From: Gigaspora rosea
Lineage: Eukaryota > Glomeromycota > Glomeromycetes > Diversisporales > Gigasporaceae
Length of the DNA: 64,000 nucleotides
Direction: 5' to 3'
NCBI GenBank assembly: GCA_003550325.1
Contig: QKWP01000371.1
Span: forward strand, 183,648 to 247,647
Shown here: piece by piece, positions 34,620 through 46,719 of the stretch
How the letters are laid out: each line of letters opens with the position of its first letter
Position numbering within the stretch: position 1 is the stretch's first letter
The notes under the pieces: model-generated
Database searches by the model: none
What the model saw: only the letters and a program-made list of their open reading frames with translations
Told to the model about the DNA's origin: nothing
Made by a program: the position numbers and the translations under genes

Positions 34620-35960
34620 TTTAATCTCTGATATTCTTGCCAGTATTTATTTTATTTATAGGATTAAGAAGTAGAAAAGCCATACATATGAACTAAACTA
34701 ATTCCTTGTATCCAACTATGCAAATCTGACATCACTTGATAACTTCTAAGAGTACCATAATGTGATCTGTCATGCTACTTTACGGATAAAGTAAACCACT
34801 TCATCAGCCCATCAAAAGCAAAAAAAAATTTTTTTAATCCCTCCTACTTAGCAACAATGGCGGGATATTACTATCCATATTCAACTATTAACGAAAACAA
34901 ATTGAACGAAAATAAAAAAAAAAACTAAAAAGGTGAATAACTACAAACCTAAATGAAAAACCAAATACTAATACTAAAAAAAAACAAATTACTGGATAAA
35001 AAAAACAAAGAAAAGTTCTTTGCTTAAAATGAAAGCTAACAAGAATAAATGATAATGATGAATAAGATAAAAATTATATAATACTGCACAGGAAAATGCC
35101 CTACCTGAGTATTATATAAACTTGGTGCTACAAAAATGGGGTAAATTGACAAATTTTTAAAAATGAATTTTTTTTGTATAAATTAATTTAGTACAAGATT
35201 AGTATTATTATTTATTTAAAACACAAATGTAGTTGTATTAACAAAATTATATGGTATAACTCTTTAAAATTAAAATTTGCAATTTCTTATGATTTATTAT
35301 AAAATTTATAACATAAAAATTAATTTTCTGAAAATCTTTTTTTTGTCAATTTATCTCTTTTTGTAGCACCAAGCCTATATGTACATATAAAGAAAATAAA
35401 AAAAAAAAGAAACTACGTCTACAAGAATATTCTAAAAAGAATTTTCATTTCAGTATTTTCTCTAAACTATCGTACGTGTTTTCATTGTTTATCACAAAAT
35501 CCCACATACAAATTGTGACTTGACTCCATTTTGGTAGATACCATTCCAATTTGGAAATTGTAAACAATACTGATCTTTTGGAAGGGATAAACTGGATTTC
35601 CCACTTTTTGGCGAAATTTTGAAAAGTCCAAGAAAAAATATCGAGAGTACCAAAGTTGTAAAGAACATAAGTTTTATGTTTTGCAGAATATTATATTTAA
35701 CCAAAAGTACATTTCTGCTTAAGCTTCAGTATTTTTTGACAAAAAACCTCAGGGTTTTAGTCCTACTATATCTTCTATAGCAACAAGATCTTCTATTCGG
35801 AGAGTTCAAACTATAAAGAGAGTTCTTTTTCAACTCTATTTCAGTTTGTCTCAACATACAATCTGTTCCCTTTATCCAAGTTGCTTCTGATAAGATTTTT
35901 GTTATGTACAAATATAATGACTACAAAATTTTTTCATAGGTTGGTCTTTTTGGAAAATTT
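34620..35960 (+). repeat. Dispersed repeat family A, plus copy 1
   Basis: Aligns with the copies at 36015-37085, 37225-38360 and 56945-58085. Shared landmarks are CTGATAAGACAGACAATTTT-like sequence (diverged here at 34785-34805), AAAATTATATAATACTGCAC (35069), CCATTCCAATTTGGAAATTG (35543) and ACAATACTGATCTTTTGGAA (35563). It is interrupted by a MITE at 35119-35375. No conserved reading frame was found. Confidence 0.7.
35119..35375. mobile_element. 257-bp MITE inserted in repeat A copy 1
   Basis: TIRs: AACTTGGTGCTACAAAAATG (continuing GGGTAAATTGACAAA) and the complement ending TTTTTGTAGCACCAAGCC. Other copies of repeat A (37770, 57490, 36465) lack it at the equivalent point. Comparison places the insertion in a TATA, which is present on both sides (35115-35118 and 35376-35379). 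Confidence 0.8.
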
Positions 35961-36014
35961 GATACAAGAAATCATCAAAAAGAGTTCTAATATATATATA
36001 TATATTTTTTTTTT

Positions 36015-37085
36015 TTAGAACTTTGGCAGTCTTGCCGAATTCTTAGATTTATTTACTAAATATTCCTTTTTAATACATTACAATCAACAGACTTCGATCT
36101 CATTCAGCTACAAATAAATTTGCGCCCAGATGCAGCTAGCTGCATCGACTTACGTATAAGCCAAAAAAAATTCGTTAGCTATAGTTACAAACCAACTATG
36201 CTTTATAACCTACTCCTTCAAAAACTCCTTCTCTGAGCTTCTTATAAAGAAGAATAAAAACAAGGTAAAAATTAAAATAGGGGGACAAAACTAAATACCC
36301 AACAAAATTAACCAAAAAACTAAAATTATACATCTAAGAAAAATAAAACAAAAAAGAAAAACCAAAGAAAAAGCAAAGAAAAAATAGACTATGAAGGTGT
36401 TATTAAGCCTATACTAGACTATAAAAATTATATAACACTGCATAGACTATATCTACCTAAGCATTATATGTACAGAAAAGAACAAAAAACTACATCTCAA
36501 AGTCTGTAACCAAGTAAGAAATTTTTCATGTGCCCTCCAAGATTTCATAACACGTCATTTATTGTTTATTTGATAACTAAACTCACTCGTGATGGCGCTA
36601 GTTCCAGTTTTGGGACGCATACCCAATTTGGAAGGAGTAAACACTGCTGATCTTTCGGAGAGGATAAGTTAGGATGCCCACTTTTTGACAAAAAATTTTG
36701 AAAAACCCAAAGAGGCGAAAGATGATGCCCGAAACAAACTTGAAGAAAAGTATAAAAAGATAAACCTTATTTTTTTTGTTGTTTATCACTGTTTTACTAC
36801 AAAAAACTTTGTCGATAAAGACACTATGTTTATATCTTCACCAAAATTTTCTGTACAAGGGCACTACTTCCTGCCAGTTATCTTGTAAGAGAATGCTTTT
36901 GGCTTGCATACTGAATATATAAAGAAGTCCCGGAAGAGAAAGCCATTGACCTTTATAAAAACTATATTTTTGTGTTATTCTACTACTGGTATACATAATA
37001 TATAGGCAACTCTCCAACAAGAAACTTTTTGTTTTTTCTTCTGTTGGAAATTTGGACCAAGTGATTATCAGAAAGAGTTCTCTCT
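36015..37085 (+). repeat. Dispersed repeat family A, plus copy 2
   Basis: It starts with AACTTTGGCAGTCTTGCCGA, equivalent to AACTCTTTGACAGTCTCGTC at 37225. It contains AAAAATTATATAACACTGCA (36424), ACCCAATTTGGAAGGAGTAA (36619) and ACTGCTGATCTTTCGGAGAG (36642), in the same order as in the other copies. Confidence 0.7.
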
Positions 37086-37094
37086 AATGTATTT

Positions 37095-37220
37095 TTTTGT
37101 TTTATTAAAATTTATTTTTTGTTTATTAAAATTTATTTTTTGTTTTATTAAAATTTATTTTTTGTTTTATTAAAATTTATTTTTTGTTTTATTAAAATTT
37201 ATTTTTTGTTTTATTTTTTT
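37095..37220 (+). repeat. 23-bp minisatellite, about 5 units
   Basis: Repeated unit TGTTTTATTAAAATTTATTTTT, five nearly identical copies (one unit is missing a base) between two family-A repeats. The same word occurs once at 38365-38390 beyond the next copy. Confidence 0.85.
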
Positions 37221-37224
37221 TATT

Positions 37225-38360
37225 TTTTTTTTTAACTCTTTGACAGTCTCGTCGGTACCTTTATTTTAGATATTAGATATATAATATAACTAAACTATGT
37301 TAATTACTTATTATCAATACTATATCTATAGCAGGTTCGGCATCACTCAAATACTTCAAGAGCACCTTAGTGCGATCTATCGCACTGCCTTACTGATAAG
37401 ACAGACAATTTTGTCAGCCCAGTCAAAGAGCGATATAGAATTTCTCTTCAAATCCCTCTCACCTAGCGTCAATGGTGAGGATAACCAAACCATACAAGAA
37501 GAACATTGTAGCTAAAAAAATAAAAGGGTAATGAAAAAAAAGAGGGAAATACCACAAAACCTAAACGATATACCAAAAAAAACAAACAAAATAAAATGAC
37601 TACAAGATGAAAGAAACAAAGAAAAATTCTATCACTAATAATGGAAAGCTAACAAAATGAAAACAAACAACGAAAAGAAAAAAAACAGAAATAGAAGTAA
37701 ACCTAAATCTGAAATCACTAATAAAAATTATATAATACTGCGCAAGAAAACGCCTTGCCAAAGTATTATTGTACATAAAAGAAAAAACTGAAAGAACATT
37801 CTGGAATTTAATCTCTGTAGACCTGCCTACTCTATTGCATCACATCCCATTACGCGTCTATTCCTGTTTATCCACCTGCATGCCTTCTTCCTGATTAGGA
37901 TAGAAACAACAATGCCGATCTTTTGGAGAAGGTACGCCGAATTTCCCACTTTCCATCAAAAATTCCAGCAAAACTGACTTCTAGCGAGAATATGATAGTG
38001 GGTATATGGCTGAATAAGTTCTTGTAACCAAAAACCTTAAAGAGAGTGATAAAAAACTCATTTTTCTTAGTTCACCACCTAGCCAAGCTATAATCCTTTC
38101 GTCGATGAAAGTTTTCTTTTTTAACTTCCACCAGAATTTCTTGTACCAAGGGCACCCACTGCCAGTTATCTTGCACAACCAACGCTTTGACTTGCATACT
38201 GAATATATAAAGGAGTCCCTGACGATACAACAAAGCTTGACCTTTATAAAAACCAGTATTACTAGCTGCTTCGTCTTTTACTAATGAAAATTTTTTGCTT
38301 TTCTTTTGTTCGGAAATTTGTACAAGTGATCAACGGGAAGAGTTCGTTAGCATTTTGAAT
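37225..38360 (+). repeat. Dispersed repeat family A, plus copy 3
   Basis: Very similar over its whole length to 56945-58085, for example CTGATAAGACAGACAATTTT, TCAATGGTGAGGATAACCAA, GGAAATACCACAAA, CATGCCTTCTTCCTGATTAG and CTGACTTCTAGCGAGAATAT. It is the least diverged pair of the family, implying a recent duplication or transposition between sites 19.7 kb apart. It lies directly upstream of the LINE 3' end. Confidence 0.85.
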
Positions 38361-38466
38361 GTTTTTGTTTTATTAAAATTTATTTTTTTTGTTTTTATTA
38401 TACAGATTTGCAAATCTAATTTATTTATAGTATAAAACACTATAGATACGTTTTATAATAATTGCT

Positions 38467-41400
38467 TTTTTTTTTTTATTAAGGTGAGGTTTTGCCTTTA
38501 TCTTTATTAATAAAATGTGTGAGATTCCTCACGAGGTTTCTCGAACTACAAATTATTATACAAGAATTAAGACTCAAACTATAGATAAACTAATTCTATC
38601 TAAATTATCTACAACCTAAACCTACTAGAGTGGTTAAAACTTATCTAAATTTGGATATGGAAAATAGAGTTAGTAGGACAGCTATATTTGATCCAATTGT
38701 ATGACCAAATGTCTATTTTTCTAAGTGCTAGCCCAAGAGGTGGGCAAGTATTTGTATTGTTTTCATGTAATTGGTCTGGTAGACCACATATACAATTATA
38801 GGTATATAGAGCTTTGTTGTGTGAGAATGTGCGTGTGGATTTAGTAGATAGAGTAAGAAGGTTGTTGTGATAGGTTTTGTGAAGATTTCCAGTTTGCAAG
38901 TTTTATACAGTATGGTTTCCATAGCTGTTCATGAATTTTTTGTGAGATAAGCAAGAGGAGTTTAACAATAGTATTAGATGCATTTTTGTAGGAAGTATAT
39001 TGAGATACAATGTTGATAAGTAATATAGGGATAAATTCCTGAATTGTAGTATAAAAAGTTGTAGTATTAAAGGGTGTAGATTGTGTAGAAGAAAAACAGT
39101 AGTGTGTTATGAGATTGTTATGTAGTTGCTGTAGTTCATTGGATGTTATGTCTGATAAGTCTGAAAAGAAAAAGTTTTTGATTGCATTTTGGATAATAGT
39201 TAATATATTGTTTGAATCTGGACAAAGTAGCTAGTGGAGTTGGTGATCTGTTTGATTGCATGTAATACAAGTAGAATGTATTTGAAGAGAAGGATTTGTA
39301 GAAAGAAAATAAGAAAGGGTAGAAAGCATATGTAGCATACATTTAATTCGGAATGATTTTTGAGAACAAAGTTGAAAATTTGTATAGTTATATGTGTGCT
39401 TGTAGTTGTGATTGAGATATAGCCAGGTTGCATTCCAATTAATTTGTCGAGAAAGGGTGATAATTTGTTGAATTCTGTGTTGAAAGGACCACATAGCAAT
39501 AGTATGTGCATTACAGATATTTTTTATAGCACGACGTGTTGGTTGCTCAATATTATGTTTTTTGTAAATAAAAGTAAAAGATGGATTATAAATATTATAG
39601 GGCTGAAATTCTAAAATAGGTGAGGAGAAGTGACTTTTTGCAAGTTCATCAGCTTTATTATTGTATTCATTATTGCTATGTGCTTGCACTTTGTGTAGTG
39701 TAATATTGAGAGAATATGATTTGATGAGGTTAAAAAGAGTATGCCAAATAGGCTAGTAATTGTATGAATAGAGTTTGTTATAATTATAAGTATGGAAATA
39801 AGTGTATTGTACTTTGAAATAATGGATTGAGAATCAGAATATATGTCTATATTACTATTTTGAGGACAAGTACAAATTGCAGATAGTATAGCAATTAGTT
39901 CAGCTTTGTATGAAGATGGCCAGTTTTGAATTTGTGCAGAAAAAGAGTGAGAGATATTGTTATTAAAAACTTGAATCCATGCAATTCCCATAGAGCATCT
40001 TGGGTTGGAGATATTAATAACTGAACCATCAGTATAAAAACAAAAATTTGAAAGTATAGAATTAGATTGTGCTAGTATTGTGCTATAGATTGGAGTTTTG
40101 TGGTTGCTAAAGAAGTTAGAAAAATATCTAAAATGGGGTTCTTGTATATTATAATTTGGGGAAGGGGAGGAGTATTAATAAAATGGCGAGATGCAATAGA
40201 ATATAGCAGATCAAGATGATTAGCATTAAGTTTAAGTTTGTTTGTAAATTGAGTATAGGTTTTTCTATCTAAGAATTTAGTAGATATAGTAGCTGATATA
40301 TCTAAAGTACAGGCATTCTGAATTCTATTTGAATTAAGAGAACATCCTGAGCAGGGGGTGCAATGTATATCAGGAGTAGGATATAGGGATGTAATGCTAT
40401 AATCAGTTTCTATATTCCAATGTATTATAGAAATGGTATTCGTAGTATAGTTAAATCGTCGAGCTTTTCCAATTATAATTTCTTGCTCAAGATAGGAAAT
40501 AAGCCAAGGTTTGGATTTAGGATTAAAGTAACCAGTTTGAAATGAAAATGAATTAAGATTAGAGAGATGTAAAGAGGAGCTAATACAGCGGGTAGTAGTA
40601 TTGGATAGAATTTTGTTTTCAAATGCAAGAAACCAATTAGGTGTTTTCCCTAGTATAAGATTAAGAATTCTAGGAGAAATATGTAACCAAAATAGAAGAG
40701 TTGTATTATCATAAGAAGTAAGTTGCTCTAAAAATAAAATATGCTTTGAGCGTAGTTGACGTTTAAAAGTTATATATTGAGAGTAATTGTAAAGAAGGGA
40801 TTCAAGTGAGGTATAGGGAAGGTTGATAGTAAATAGACGTAGAATTTCAGCATGTGCAAATATAGAAGATTCTAAGTGATTAAGAAGCTGAATTATCTTA
40901 AAAGTAGTAGTGTGTTTGTTGGGACTATCAATAATAGGGTTAGAGTGTTGTAGTATATTGGTAGTAGACCATAGATTGTTTTGTAATTGTTGTAATTGGA
41001 TATGTGTACTATTACCAAGTAAATGAGGGTTGTCAAGTCGAAGTAAAAAGGTAGAAAGATGATGTTGTAATTGTATATCCCAAATGTTTTTTATTCCATA
41101 TATATTGTGATTAAGCATAGTGCTATTAGGTGTATTTTTGGCAAGCCTTGTGTTATGTTTAGCAACAGTGAGGCATTTAGAAAGGATTTTGTTACATGTT
41201 GAATGAGGAAGAATTATATTGTGAATGCGATACTCAAGAATAGGTATAATAACATTGTTAATAATATAACATGCTTGCTTATCAGTAATTTGTTTAGTAT
41301 CAAGTATATTAATAAGCTCAAAAGCTTCTTGATTAATTAGTTTAGACTGTATTGTAGATTTTGATGAAGTAAAAAACCAGCATCCAAGAAATTTAAAAGG

Positions 41401-41962
41401 TGTTGTAGGAGGCTGATATTGAATATTGTAGCTTAAAAAAGGAATAGAAGGTGTATGTATAGAATTGGATACAAGAGTAGATTTTTGTGGATTGACTTTA
41501 ATATTGACCATTTGGTAGAATGAAGATGCTGTATGAAGAATATTTTCTAGCTGCTGTTAAGATTCAGCAATCCATAGAGTGTCATCCATATATGCAAGAA
41601 TAGATGTTGATACTTGTTGGGAGTTAAAAGTATTTGGAGATATACTAGAAAGCCATGATACAGAGGATTGGTAGTCTGTATAAGAATTAGAAATTTTGGT
41701 AATAAGAGGATCATAATAGATTCACTAAAAGAGAGGTGTAATAGTTTCACCCTGATCTATTCTATCATAAACTTCATAAGAAGGTGTAAGTCCCAGATTA
41801 GTAATTACTCTATTGGTTCTTTGTGTAAGAAGATTGGTAAGAGTTTTTATAAGGTGTGATAGCATATTATGTCTTTTAAGAGATAAAATAAAGAGATCTA
41901 TATTGACTGAGTCATATGCTTTGCTCATATCCTGAGACAAAAACCAGATCTCCTTTTAATTG
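38467..41962 (-). mobile_element. LINE, 3' part: reverse transcriptase core, RNase H, zinc knuckle, 3' tail
   Basis: Minus strand. RT motif A lies at 41940-41880 (SQDMSKAYDSVN) and the catalytic YMDD box near 41596-41578 (AYMDDTLWIAES). Thumb sequence FKFLGCWF is near 41400. An RNase H domain follows with FYTDGSVIN (40045-40020), SYKAELIAIL (39920-39890), DIYSDSQSII and NNKADELAK. A C-x2-C...H...C knuckle CITCNQTDHQLHWLLCPD is near 39275-39220. The 3' end is marked by an AATAAA-type signal and a poly-A, read as poly-T on the plus strand at 38467-38477. Several stops and frame changes make it inactive. Domain order RT then RNase H fits I-group/Tad-like LINEs; the exact clade is not determined. 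Confidence 0.9.
40072..41511 (-). pseudogene. Largest open segment of the LINE polyprotein (RT C-terminal part)
   Basis: A 479-codon open segment continuing downstream of the YMDD box. It begins MVNIKVNPQKSTLVSNSIHT, contains FKFLGCWF, YRIHNIILP and a long connection region, and ends just before the RNase H domain. It is continuous with the flanking frames only after correcting stops at 41550-41565 and 40070, so it is a fragment of the LINE protein and not an independent gene. Confidence 0.85.
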
Positions 41963-42283
41963 TACCGTAAACTGCCGTATAAACGACCCGGGTCTGTTAC
42001 ATTTTACCCATTTTAAAACCTATTAATAGACCCCCGGGTCTCTTGTATGGGTACGGGTCTGATAACTGGAAAATTTATATATGGAAATTTATATAAAGGT
42101 TTTAGTTATATATTGCGTGTAAATATAACCTTTTAGTAGTAGAATAATTTTACAAACCGCACATACCATATTTTTTGCCATAATTGTGCAATGCCAATGC
42201 CATAGTGCATTATGTAAGTAACATAGCTCTCACAAGTCTTTATAAACACGATTTTAATTGAAGAATTTGTCGTAGCACAGTAA

Positions 42284-42418
42284 ATGACAAACATGAAAAG
42301 CAAACAAACAGACGTTAGAGAGCTAAGGAGGAGTAGATTTGCAACGGTATATTTGTGTAAATTTAGACGAAATGGATCTTACAAATACATAGATTATCCA
42401 GATAAATTTATAAAAGAG
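42284..42418 (+). other. Possible small exon inside the pogo element
   Basis: A 45-codon open stretch (MTNMKSKQTDVRELRRSRF, then TVYLCKFRRNGSYKYIDYPD) ends at a GAG|GTGACT potential donor. No downstream partner exon was found. It could be captured host sequence or chance. Confidence 0.2.
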
Positions 42419-43413
42419 GTGACTTTTTAATGCTTTTTACGGTATTAAATATTATAAATTAAATATATAAATAAAAGTTTTTTTAGCATTGATGAATTTT
42501 TTTTAATTTATGTAATCGATATTCATTTTCTAATCTTTAAATTAACAATTATTAAAATATTAAATAATAAAATATAATTCATATTTAAATTGTAATTTTG
42601 AAATAAATAAAAAGTATAACTTTATTATATAATTTTCTTTTTTATCTAATTTAATTTTTACTTACTATTCGCTATAACCCATTTACTTTAATTTACCTAA
42701 TTTAATTTTCACTCACATTTTCCTATAATCTATTTACTTTAATTTATTGATCTTATTTAATATATCTAATTATTATAATGCTCTAACAAAAAAAAAAAAA
42801 TTTTTACTGTACTTGTATTACAGTATTAAAAAAAGAATTAAACCTCTAAACCTTCGTATCTATGACTACACAAATATGCACAACAGAATCCAAGTTTAGT
42901 CATAAGAATTATTACTCTCAACGAATTTTGATTACTATACAATACTTTTTTTTTTTTATTTATATTTCATACACCATCCTTATAGTAAATTAAATTCCCT
43001 CATATTATACAAGTTTTAAATTTCGGATCTCTTCACTTTGGTCTTGAAAGTGCATACGTCGTCTCAAATGCAAGTTTCAATATATTAGCTGCTTGAGTAA
43101 CTACTTCGAAAAAAAAAACTTTCAAAAAAAGCTACGAACCTAGTTAACTATTAGCTATATACTATGCTATTACGATTATTAAGAAATATAGCACTAGCAA
43201 AAGCCCACCGGGAATGAAAATTATTTGACTATAGGTTGCGTGCTTAAGTTGAAATTATTTCGTGCAATTATCAGTATCCATATTTATACTTACCACCTTT
43301 TGTTGCTCCACATTATAGATATCTTACTTCATTGTCATATTAATTATAATGTGCGCATTTCGAATTTAAGTTCCCTTGGTAATCATAAAATGTTTAAAAA
43401 AATCACGAACTAT

Positions 43414-43447
<34 letters not shown>

Positions 43448-43736
43448 AGGGAGAATAATAACTAACATTGTGAGAATTGTTGGAAATTACACGGATAATG
43501 ATAGTATCCGATCATGAGGTCAAACTTATAATTTAATTGACTTATTAATATAAAATACATGTGCATGATTATTTTATTCGCGATATATAAAAAAAAATTT
43601 TTTAATCGCGGTTAACATTCTTGTCTTATCCTGGATAGATCAAGTTTTTTACCAAAATACGAAAGTAAGATTTCTTATTTTCTTTTTGAATACAAGTAAA
43701 ATTATAAATTAATACATACATATATATTTAAGTAAA
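42419..43736. other. AT-rich left interior of the pogo element
   Basis: No coding signal is seen between the possible small exon and the transposase. A ~30-nt poly-A run followed by GGAGGGAG occurs at 43418-43451. Confidence 0.4.
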
Positions 43737-45553
43737 ATGGGACGGCATAAAAATAAAACTCCAAAACAAGCAAAAATTACCAAAAAAAAAAAAAAGTTGG
43801 AATATGCGAGAGAAATTAGCAATCATTACATACTATGAAAAAAATCCCACGGCTAGCAAGCATAGTACTGCTCGAAAATTTAATATATCAAGAAACCAGT
43901 TGCGTGAATGGATAAAAAAAAAAACAAGAATTTAAAAGTGCTTCACCTATTATTAAACGGCTAAATGTTGGTGCTCGCCCCAAATACCCACTTTTAGAAG
44001 TTGAACTTTTAGCTTGGATTAAATCTTTACGTTCAAACCAAAAACTTGTATCCCGAAATATGACTAAAACCAAAGCAAAACAACTTGCAAGACAACCCCG
44101 TTTTACTTCACTTTACCCTACAATCAATGAGTGCAAATGGAGTGATAGATGGATCGAAGGTTTTATGCGCCGAAATAATTTAAGCAATAGGCGTCGTACT
44201 ACTGTAGCACAAAAATTACCAGAAGATCTGGAACCTTTACGTGATGCATTTTTGAGTAATGTATTATATCATCGAATGCTTTATAATTATCCATTTTCTC
44301 TCATCGGAAATATGGATGAGACTCCATTAGCATTTGACATGCCAAGTAACTATACGCTTGAAGAAACTGGTGCTCATACAGTTGGAATTCGTACAACTGG
44401 ATACGTGAAATCTAATTTTACGGTTGTTTTAAGTTGCTTAGCTGATGGCACCAAATTGCCCCCTATGATAATTTTCAAATTAGTGAAGGTACCACGGCAA
44501 ATATTTCCACCAGGTATTGTTGTACGAACCAATCCAGAAGGATATATGAATTCAAATGAAATGCTTTTTTGGATTGAAAATATCTGGAAACGTCGGGCTC
44601 CTTTATCTGTTGATCCTCGTTCATTACTTGTTCTCGATGGATTCCGTGGCCATCTTACAGATCCGGTTAAAAATCGATTTAAAGAAAAAAATACTAATAT
44701 TGCAATTATTCCAGGCGGACTTACTAAAAAATTGCAACCATTGGACGTATATATCAATAAATCTTTTAAAGAGGAGGTAAAGTAATTTTTTTTTAATTAA
44801 AAAATGCAAATTTATTTAAATAAATAAAAATAGAATATTTAAATTACATAATCATTATTACGGCTAATTTTTAAATTAACTGTAACAATACTTTTTTTTT
44901 GAAGTATCGTAAGCACTATCTTAATTGGATGGGAGAGGAAATTAAAAAATTGACACCTGCAGGTCGTATTCAACGCCCTGCTTATAATTTAGTAGCCAGA
45001 TGGATAAAAGAGGCATGGGACCATGTTGACCCCAATTTTATCAAACAGTCATTCAAGTGTTGTGGCGTATCTACTGCTCAAGATGGATCCGAAGAGGATA
45101 TTTTGTTTAATTATAATTGGGTTGCTGATCCAGAACGTCGAAATGAGGGTGGTAATCATATATATTTTAATAATTCAAGCGAAAATAATGATGCTGTCGA
45201 TTTAACTCAGGGCAATAATAGTGACGATTATAGTAGCTCGGATGAAAGAAGTGAATATGATAGCGATGGCGAAAATAATGATAGTGAAGACGAGAATGAG
45301 CATGAAAATGAAAATTATAATATTCGGGAAGAGGATGAAGATAATTGGAATGAAGGTAAAGTAAAAAAATTTTTTTTTAGAAAAAAAAATTGAAAAAATG
45401 TTAAATTATTTAAACTTAGACGAGTTAGACGAGTTAGACGAGCAATTTAATTCGAATAACCAAGAAAGTGACGAGAATTCGAATAATCAAGAAAGCAACG
45501 AAGATTCATATTATGATGATAAAATTTCTGAATACGTTTTTATGTGGGATTAA
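43737..45553 (+). pseudogene. Pogo/CENP-B-like DDE transposase, nearly intact
   Basis: It starts MGRHKNKTPKQAK. The helix-turn-helix part is MREKLAIITYYEKNP then ARKFNISRNQLREWIKKK, then a CENP-B-type DNA-binding region with WIEGFMRRNNLS. The DDE core has NMDETPLAFD (44312-44341), LLVLDGFRGHLT (44624-44659) and GGLTKKLQPLDVYINKSFK. Two introns fit: 44777-44904 and 45356-45419. Exon 2 contains NWMGEEIKKL, and the protein ends in an acidic Asp/Glu/Asn-rich tail at 45553. Two single-base frameshifts occur in poly-A runs near 43789-43796 and 43912-43922. These are either real lesions or homopolymer sequencing errors; otherwise all three catalytic Asp residues are present. Role: cut-and-paste transposition of the host element. 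Confidence 0.88.
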
Positions 45554-46170
45554 GAAAAACCCTTCTCATCCACTCAATTTATTGCATAGTGAACAAATAT
45601 GAAGAATAACTTGCGGCTTTTAAATAGGAATAATAATCGTGGGACAATTTACTGTACAATGGATTTCATGTCCTTAAACAATAGAGTAATTACTGTATGT
45701 AATTCGCTTGCGAATTAAATAGATCATTTAGAAATTAATCCGATTATTTAGGGACATTAAGAAATAAATAAATACGCATGATATAAACAATCCCAAATTC
45801 TATTTTGAGCCGTGTCAAAGGTCCAGAATTTGCTATTTATAACAGTTGTGGTGATATCAGTGTTTTATTTGCTCATGATAAGGGTTGCGTACAAATTGAC
45901 GTGGGTAATAAAATAATAGCAATGCCAATAATTTTTCCATTTATCCTGTTCTCGAGAAAAATGCAACTTTATCACACTGGAAATCTAATACGGTAATTAC
46001 GAATCCATAAATTATACTTTATCTGTTATATAATAATTTGTCCTTTGTAACAGAACCTTGTACTCATAGTCAATCTGGTCCTTCGCGTGATTGCTTAAAA
46101 AAAATCATAACAGTAAACTTAAGTTTTTTGGACTTGTTAATTTTCAAGGTCCCGAAATATAAAACTAAAA
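45554..46170. other. Noncoding interior of the pogo element
   Basis: A 63-codon ORF at 45805-45996 (SRVKGPEFAIYNSCGDISVL and onward) has ordinary coding-like composition but no recognised domain; it may be another captured fragment. The remainder shows nothing. Confidence 0.3.
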
Positions 46171-46189
46171 ATTAAGATAATAAACATCA

Positions 46190-46615
46190 ATATACCTCCA
46201 TTACTGGTAGTTCGCCGTTGCTACCGCCTCCGTATTCCAAATTTTGCGGATGCTAAAAGCTAGTATTTAATTTACGGTACGAATAGGGAACAATCTAAAA
46301 TCCCATACAGTATCCATATGACCCATGTAAGTGGTCAAGTTTAACGGTGAATCTATAAATAAGAATTAAGTTCTGATAAGAGAAATTTTCTTAAAAAAAT
46401 ACAATGTCAATAATGTGTACATATATATAACTATAATTACCAACGGGTCCGTAAGTGTCTCGTTTTGGTGGTGGCAGGTCCCATACACGAAGTGTAGAAT
46501 CTATACTAGTCAAATAACATTTTACTGTTCTGAAGCAATGACCACCTGAATTTACGGCTGCTGTATGATCTCTGTAAGTAATTGTTGGCTCAATATCAGG
46601 AACATCTGTAGGTTT
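46190..46615 (-). pseudogene. Captured striatin-like WD40 gene fragment with a retained intron
   Basis: The minus strand encodes PDIEPTITYRDHTAAVNS (46602 downward), then, after a small lesion, SIDSTLRVWDLPPPKRDTYG and PVG. A GT-AG intron follows (about 46441-46353), then DSPLNLTTYMGHMDTVWDFR with LFPIR, and remnants of LLASA and IWNTEA near 46255-46225. These are WD40 blades of the striatin (Far8/STRN) family, a scaffold subunit of the STRIPAK PP2A complex. Frame breaks and a deletion make it nonfunctional. The retained intron shows capture at the DNA level, not from mRNA. It lies wholly inside the pogo element, antisense to the transposase. Confidence 0.75.
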
Positions 46616-46719
46616 GATTATTAATTAAATTCGTAAAGAAGATTGTTAGGAAGACGGATACAAAACGACAACGCATACAAGCAACTACCTACGACGATGA
46701 CACTTATGACACCTACGAG

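Noticed and set aside
39200-39511. 103-codon minus-strand ORF
   Set aside because: Overlaps, in another frame, the RNase H to zinc-knuckle part of the LINE protein.
44374-44757. 127-codon minus-strand ORF
   Set aside because: Shadow of the pogo transposase DDE core on the plus strand.
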